DNA of 64,000 nt from assembly GCF_007786475.1 (NCBI RefSeq), contig NZ_VNJJ01000007.1, positions 164,537-228,536 of the forward strand. Reading direction: 5' to 3'. The translations under genes were made by a program, and so were the position numbers. The DNA comes from Cohnella terricola (GTDB taxonomy: Bacteria; Bacillota; Bacilli; Paenibacillales; Paenibacillaceae). Below the pieces are notes generated by a model that made no database searches, was not told the DNA's origin, and was given only the letters and a program-made list of their open reading frames with translations. Of the stretch, positions 59,926 to 64,000 are shown in pieces. Every line of letters begins with the position of its first letter. The stretch's first letter is position 1.

Positions 59926-60885
59926 TCACCATAGGCTGCTATTGTTGACCCGACGGCTGATCCAGTTAGCCGTTATCAGCAATGCGAGATTAATGACCGA
60001 ATTGAACAATCCGACAGCAGAGCTGTAGCTCCATCCGAACTCCAGCAATCCTTTCCGGTAGACGAAAGACGAGATGACGTCCGCCGTTTCGTAAGTTACC
60101 GGATTGTACAGCAAAATGATTTTCTCGAATCCGACGTTCATCAGATTGCCCATCCGCAGAATGAGCATGATCGCGATCGTCGGCAGAATTCCCGGCAGCG
60201 TAATGTAGAGCATTTGTTTGAACCGACTTGCGCCGTCGATTCGCGCCGCTTCGTATTGCTCCATGTCGATGCTCATCAGCGCGGCAATATAGATAATGGA
60301 TTCCCATCCCACTCGTTGCCAGATTTCGGACAAAACATAGATCGGACGAAATAGTTCGGGCTTCTGCAGCATCGCTTGCCCGTCGTATCCGAAAAGCATG
60401 AACAAACGATTAATGACGCCATCCGAATTCGTAAAATCGGTAATAATGCCGCAGATCACGACTAGCGAAATAAAATACGGCATGTACGTAATGGTCTGAG
60501 CTGTGCGTTTGAACGCTTTGCTCCGAACCTCGTTGATGAGCAAGGCGAGGAGGATCGGGGCGGGAAATTCGAACAGCAGCGTATACAAGCTGATGAGGAT
60601 TGTATTTTTCAGAATACGTAAGAAGTAGTAGCTGTTAAAAAAATCGTAAAAGTGCTTCAACCCGGCCCAATCGCTGCCCAGGATTCCTTTTACCGGAGAA
60701 TAGTTCTTGAATGCGATCACCGCGCCGTACATCGGTGCGTAGTGAAATACCACATAATAAACAAGTACCGGAATGATCATCAAATACAAATACTTGTTGA
60801 TCGCAAAATCCCGAGCGAACCGATTCGTTCTCTTCGGGTCTCCGGCCGGCCGTGCCATTCCCGGCTCGATTCGCGCGTTCGCCAT
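59926..60885 (-). CDS. Carbohydrate ABC permease, LplB/YteP-like
   Basis: 319 residues, six membrane helices beginning at about 30, preceded by a basic cytoplasmic tail. The EAA loop is EQYEAARIDGASRFKQM (about 212-228). The group imports complex oligosaccharides in Paenibacillaceae. The start could also be an ATG nine codons further in. A perfect hairpin stands in the 72-base gap after the binding-protein gene. Confidence 0.92.
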   Translation of the reverse strand: MANARIEPGMARPAGDPKRTNRFARDFAINKYLYLMIIPVLVYYVVFHYAPMYGAVIAFKNYSPVKGILGSDWAGLKHFYDFFNSYYFLRILKNTILISLYTLLFEFPAPILLALLINEVRSKAFKRTAQTITYMPYFISLVVICGIITDFTNSDGVINRLFMLFGYDGQAMLQKPELFRPIYVLSEIWQRVGWESIIYIAALMSIDMEQYEAARIDGASRFKQMLYITLPGILPTIAIMLILRMGNLMNVGFEKIILLYNPVTYETADVISSFVYRKGLLEFGWSYSSAVGLFNSVINLALLITANWISRRVNNSSLW

Positions 60886-60918
60886 ATCGGGCGATTCTCC
60901 CCTCGATCGGATGAAGGA

Positions 60919-60937
60919 GGGACGGCCCGGCCGTCCC
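60919..60937 (-). promoter_or_regulatory. Intercistronic hairpin between binding protein and permease genes
   Basis: GGGACGG pairs with CCGTCCC around five C/G bases. No T run, so it more likely stabilises the binding-protein message or reduces read-through than terminates fully. Confidence 0.6.
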
Positions 60938-60957
60938 CGCCTTCCGTTATTTGCGAT

Positions 60958-62619
60958 TTACCGGCTGTTGTAACGATCCAAAGCGGCCTTCTGGATCTCG
61001 ATTGCCCGATCCAGCTTTAACGACTTCATTTTCTCGACGTAGTTATCGAACTTGTCGACGGATTCCGTTCCGAGAATGATCTTGAGCGTCATCTCGTCAA
61101 CCAACGTATTGATATCGTTCATGATCGTCGCATATTCGGAGCTTTCTTCTGGCGTCGGAGTTATCGGAGGCAGCGCGTATTTCGCCACGTCCGTCTTCTG
61201 CCAGATCCCGATCGCTTCTCTCTGCGTTTGCAATGCGAAAAATTGCTCCGCATATCGCTTATCTTGAATGAATGGTCCGTTGTAGCTGCCGCGAATGTAC
61301 ATCGACATCGCCTGCGCGGGCGCCAGTTTATCCGGGTTTTTCATCAACAGATCCGTATATTTCGGAGATCCATCTACCATGTTGTAGCTGACGCCTTCGG
61401 TTCCGAAGTTAAAGAACATCCGGCCTTCCTCGCTATAACCGTAATCGAGCAATTTTACGGCCAATCCCGGATCTTTCGCAGCCGTTGTGACCGCAACGAT
61501 CCCTCCGCTGGAATACGCGTTGTCCTTTTGGCCGAATTTCGGGGTCTCCCCTTTGTTCAGAACCGGATAGGGAGCCGCGACCAATACCGCATTCGCGGAA
61601 TTGCTCTCGACAAGCGGCTGCCATCTTCCGATACCGCCTCCCGCGTTTCCTACCGATACGCCGGTCTGGCCGGAAGCCCAATTGCCGTCGACGGACTTGG
61701 CGTCCGATGTGGCAATGTTCTTGTCCAGGAGCCCTTCTTTATACCATTGCTGGAACAGGCGCAGATATTCTTTGAATCCCGCCTCTGCCGGTCCGTATTT
61801 AATGGCTCCGTCTTCCTGGTAGAACCCGCGAGTGACTCCGAATGCTCCGAGGAATGCCCCGTTGCCGGAATCGTTAAAGAAGCGAGGCTTGCTGTTAACT
61901 GCGAACGGAGCGGAAGCTCCCTTCTTTTCTTTAAATGCGCGCAGCGTATCCGTCCACTCATCGATCGTCACCGGTACTGGCAGGCCCAGATCGTCAAGCC
62001 AGTCTTTACGGATGATCGGTCCCTGGAATACCCGCAGATATTCATCCCCGCGTATGAACGGGAACGCGTAGTAGCTGCCATTGTCCGTCTTCACCATTTT
62101 GTCGATGTCGGGATTGTCTTGGAGGAATTTTTTTAGGTTCGGAGCGTATTGATCGATCAAATCGTTGAGCTTCAAAATATAACCGTCCGCGATGGCCTTC
62201 TCCGGTCCGCCGGGGTAGTCGTTCAAGAAGTTGTACTCGATCATATCCGGCAAATTCCCGGAGGCGAGCAGGATGTTCAGCGATTCCTTCGCCTGTCCGG
62301 CGGGAGGAGCCGTGAATTTGAGCTTAACCCCCGTTACCTTCTGCCATTCTTGAAAAAACGGAACTTCATCGTGCGTCGCTTTTACGCCTACCAGGTTGCC
62401 TGTAATTTCTCCCCAATAGCTCAGCGTCCTATCCGTCTTGATTGGATAGACGTTACCCTCTTCCTGATTCTGCGTGCCTTCCGTCGTCGCGGATGGGCTA
62501 TTCGCAGCCGCAGATGGCGTGCTTTCCCCTTTGTTTGCTTTGTCGTCTTTAGATGAACAAGCGATTAACAGCGTGCCGATCATCACAAGGGTAAGGACAG
62601 CGATGAACAGTCTTTTCAT
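60958..62619 (-). CDS. Extracellular solute-binding lipoprotein (LplA/YtcQ-like), first copy
   Basis: The 553 residues begin KRLFIAVLTLVMIGTLLIAC with Cys21 as the lipobox residue, then a Ser/Thr/Asn-rich linker and a large binding fold (about 60-550). It heads the operon with both permeases and the GH88 gene. GGAGG lies seven bases before the ATG. It is paralogous to the protein at 53723 over most of its length. The sugar is probably a uronic-acid oligosaccharide, judged only from the GH88 neighbour. Confidence 0.94.
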   Translation of the reverse strand: MKRLFIAVLTLVMIGTLLIACSSKDDKANKGESTPSAAANSPSATTEGTQNQEEGNVYPIKTDRTLSYWGEITGNLVGVKATHDEVPFFQEWQKVTGVKLKFTAPPAGQAKESLNILLASGNLPDMIEYNFLNDYPGGPEKAIADGYILKLNDLIDQYAPNLKKFLQDNPDIDKMVKTDNGSYYAFPFIRGDEYLRVFQGPIIRKDWLDDLGLPVPVTIDEWTDTLRAFKEKKGASAPFAVNSKPRFFNDSGNGAFLGAFGVTRGFYQEDGAIKYGPAEAGFKEYLRLFQQWYKEGLLDKNIATSDAKSVDGNWASGQTGVSVGNAGGGIGRWQPLVESNSANAVLVAAPYPVLNKGETPKFGQKDNAYSSGGIVAVTTAAKDPGLAVKLLDYGYSEEGRMFFNFGTEGVSYNMVDGSPKYTDLLMKNPDKLAPAQAMSMYIRGSYNGPFIQDKRYAEQFFALQTQREAIGIWQKTDVAKYALPPITPTPEESSEYATIMNDINTLVDEMTLKIILGTESVDKFDNYVEKMKSLKLDRAIEIQKAALDRYNSR

Positions 62620-62767
62620 TTCCCAACCTCCGCCAGTCGAATAGTGAGATGCATCTCGCTTACAGACTAGCGGAACGGTTGGAGTCTTCGATATAGGCTA
62701 AATCTCGAATCGGATGGCGAATTCCGCTCAGAGAGATGACGATTTCTCAAAATCAATGGTCAAAATC

Positions 62768-62800
62768 GCAAAAAAGCCGCCGGATGATTCCAGCAGCTTT
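62768..62800 (-). terminator. Minus-strand terminator below array 3
   Basis: AAAGCTGCTGGA pairs with TCCGGCGGCTTT (two G-T wobbles) around ATCA and is followed by TTTTTTGCG. It would stop transcripts coming from the array 3 region or reading through from the tRNA cluster. The remaining 148 bases down to the binding-protein gene show no clear promoter. Confidence 0.8.
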
Positions 62801-62850
62801 GAAGGTGACACCACATATTCAGCAAAATGATCCCCCCCGCCTATACAAAA

Positions 62851-63036
62851 TAGTTGCAGAAAGTGCAGCTATTCCAGTAAATTTTTGCTCCGATCGGGTA
62901 ATAGTTGTATAACGTACAATTAATCACGAGGTTCGCGCTTCTTGGGACGTGTCTAGGGCAAATTAGTTGTATATTTTGCAACTAGTCTTCCTTTAATTGC
63001 TGTAGGTTACACGAATAGTTGCACTTTTTACAATTA
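62851..63036. repeat. Phased palindrome array 3 (4 copies, 51/62/52 bp spacing)
   Basis: Four 21-bp near-palindromes start at 62851, 62902, 62964 and 63016. The half sites are TAGTTG(C/T)A and TGCAACTA-like. Linkers are unrelated in sequence. Spacings are 51, 62 and 52 bases, i.e. about 5, 6 and 5 helical turns. The array lies between two minus-strand terminators (63073 and 62768) in a stretch without genes. Confidence 0.85.
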
Positions 63037-63072
63037 AATAAAGGGGGTTGTTCGTAGTAGGTAGCGGATAAA

Positions 63073-63099
63073 ACAAAAAAACGAACGAATAATCGTTCG
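63073..63099 (-). terminator. Terminator of the tRNA cluster
   Basis: CGAACGATTATTCGTTCG forms a stem on the minus strand, followed by seven T. Confidence 0.92.
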
Positions 63100-63116
63100 C
63101 TTGTCGTTTGAAAAAC

Positions 63117-63192
63117 TGGTGAGCCATGAAGGACTCGAACCTTCGACACCCTGATTAAAAGTCAGGTGCTCTACCAACTGAGCTAATGGCTC
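63117..63192 (-). tRNA. tRNA-Lys (anticodon TTT)
   Basis: 76 nt; acceptor GAGCCAT/ATGGCTC, loop CTTTTAA, T-arm GGTTCGAGTCC, encoded CCA. Last tRNA of the cluster, before its terminator. Confidence 0.97.
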
Positions 63193-63250
63193 GCATTGCG
63201 TGATCCCCGAAAAGTCATCGGACGCCTTGCTTCGCTTTATAGGGAATAAA

Positions 63251-63334
63251 TGGTGGAGGGTGATGGATTCGAACCACCGAACCCGAAGGAAGAGATTTAC
63301 AGTCTCCCGCGTTTGGCCACTTCGCTAACCCTCC
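63251..63334 (-). tRNA. tRNA-Tyr (anticodon GTA)
   Basis: 84 nt with a long variable arm (class II); acceptor GGAGGGT/ACCCTCC, loop CTGTAAA, encoded CCA. Confidence 0.97.
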
Positions 63335-63391
63335 ATGATTACACGCCGGTAGCTTGCGCATCTATTGGATGGCTTATACCGGATAAAACAA

Positions 63392-63467
63392 TGGTGGCTC
63401 GAGACGGAATCGAACCGCCGACACGAGGATTTTCAGTCCTCTGCTCTACCAGCTGAGCTATCGAGCC
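63392..63467 (-). tRNA. tRNA-Phe (anticodon GAA)
   Basis: 76 nt; acceptor GGCTCGA/TCGAGCC, loop CTGAAAA, encoded CCA. Confidence 0.97.
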
Positions 63468-63495
63468 TTACGTACTCCCTGCATGGGGATAAAGA

Positions 63496-63572
63496 TGGCG
63501 GAGCCGACGGGATTCGAACCCGCGGTCTCCTGCGTGACAGGCAGGCATGTTAGGCCTCTACACCACGGCTCC
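63496..63572 (-). tRNA. tRNA-Asp (anticodon GTC)
   Basis: 77 nt; acceptor GGAGCCG/CGGCTCC with discriminator G, loop CTGTCAC, encoded CCA. Confidence 0.97.
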
Positions 63573-63588
63573 GCGATAAAAATAGGTA

Positions 63589-63664
63589 TGGTGGAGGCTG
63601 AGGGGATCGAACCCCCGACCCTCTGCTTGTAAGGCAGATGCTCTCCCAGCTGAGCTAAGCCTCC
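63589..63664 (-). tRNA. tRNA-Val (anticodon TAC)
   Basis: 76 nt; acceptor GGAGGCT/AGCCTCC, loop CTTACAA, encoded CCA. Confidence 0.97.
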
Positions 63665-63677
63665 ATGGGAATATAGT

Positions 63678-63754
63678 TGGTAGCGGCGAAGGGACTTGAA
63701 CCCCTGACCCTCCGGGTATGAACCGAATGCTCTAGCCAGCTGAGCTACGCCGCC
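63678..63754 (-). tRNA. tRNA-Met (anticodon CAT, probably elongator)
   Basis: 77 nt; acceptor GGCGGCG/CGCCGCT with a terminal mismatch-like pair, anticodon stem TTCGG/CCGGA around TTCATAC, encoded CCA. The fully paired or wobble 1-72 end and lack of three GC pairs in the anticodon stem argue against the initiator. A CAT tRNA-Ile with modified C cannot be fully excluded. Confidence 0.9.
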
Positions 63755-63890
63755 ACATGGTAAGCGATTCGGCACAGTACTTGAACCGATACGCTATATC
63801 AAGGCTTATGCCTTGAAAACCGGATACGAAACAAAAGTTTAGAGCGAAAGAAAGGTGAAGTATCATTTGTCTTACCAGGCCAACCTGTTA

Positions 63891-64000
63891 GGATAAGCCC
63901 TCGACCGATTAGTACTCGTCAGCTCCACACGTTACCGCGCTTCCACCCCGAGCCTATCAACCTGGTGTTCTTCCAGGGGTCTTACGAATTGGGAAATCTC
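63891..64000 (-). rRNA. 23S ribosomal RNA, 3' end only
   Basis: The minus strand reads into the conserved 3' end of 23S rRNA: AAGACCCCTGGAAGA, GACGAGTACTAATCGG and a closing GGGCTTATCC. The rest lies beyond the right edge. About 136 bases follow before the first tRNA; no 5S rRNA gene is seen there or within the tRNA cluster. Confidence 0.95.

Noticed and set aside
63755..63890. A 5S rRNA gene between 23S and tRNA-Met
   Set aside because: The stretch is about 136 bases and contains none of the conserved 5S blocks; only a short hairpin (CAAGGCTTATGCCTTG) is seen.

Overview
The window is a chromosomal segment of a spore-forming Firmicute of the Paenibacillaceae, most like Cohnella or Paenibacillus. 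This rests on gene order shared with Bacillus subtilis (secG-rnr-smpB-ssrA; cggR-gapA-pgk-tpiA-gpmI-eno; trxB-rapZ-yvcK-whiA-crh-clpP; hprK-lgt-ppaX-yvoF-his), GC-rich third positions, strong AGGAGG ribosome-binding sites, an Sda sporulation inhibitor, and many sugar ABC transporters that lack their own ATPase.

Layout. 1-750 is the cut end of an AT-rich gene abutting ssrA (tmRNA), a usual integration site for islands. 944-8545 carries ssrA, smpB, an E. coli-type pyrB, a patatin-like lipase, an M24 peptidase, rnr and secG. 8670-13578 holds an Eis-like acetyltransferase, a membrane protein plus TetR pair sharing operators, a sugar isomerase-like protein and an LCP protein. 13590-18392 is a sugar ABC importer and a divergent binding lipoprotein that appears to start at CTG. 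18474-25727 is the glycolytic operon under a CggR operator. 25772-37117 has tRNA-Arg, CtsR-controlled clpP, a repeat array, sda, the crh-whiA-yvcK-rapZ group, glk, trxB, a TPR protein and prs. 37212-44994 is a complete histidine operon (hisZGDBHAFI plus phosphatase). 45183-53642 holds a FAD enzyme, yvoF, ppaX, lgt, hprK, a shared sugar-ABC ATPase, a CdaR-like regulator and a TagO-like transferase. 53723-62619 is a GH88/ABC/AraC sugar-utilisation cluster. 63117-64000 is a six-tRNA cluster behind the 3' end of a 23S rRNA gene.

How the parts work together. The HPr kinase (hprK), the Crh-like protein and the glycolytic repressor CggR form the sensing side of carbon control. The two permease pairs and several binding lipoproteins need an external ATPase, and the MsmX/UgpC-type gene at 50314 is the natural candidate. 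clpP is under CtsR; smpB, ssrA, clpP and rnr together serve ribosome rescue and protein/RNA quality control.

Most unusual structure. Three intergenic arrays (11292-11467, 26914-27546, 62851-63036) share one design: a 21-22 bp near-palindrome repeated every 51-52 bp (once 62 bp), that is about 5 or 6 DNA helical turns, yet each array uses a different palindrome. In two arrays the linkers are unrelated while the spacing is kept. This looks like helically phased binding sites or a regularly structured RNA, and I do not recognise it as a named element. Other notable items are a eukaryote-type HisA bracketed by two copies of a small inverted-repeat element, a Crh-locus protein that keeps His15, and a long nested hairpin upstream of clpP.
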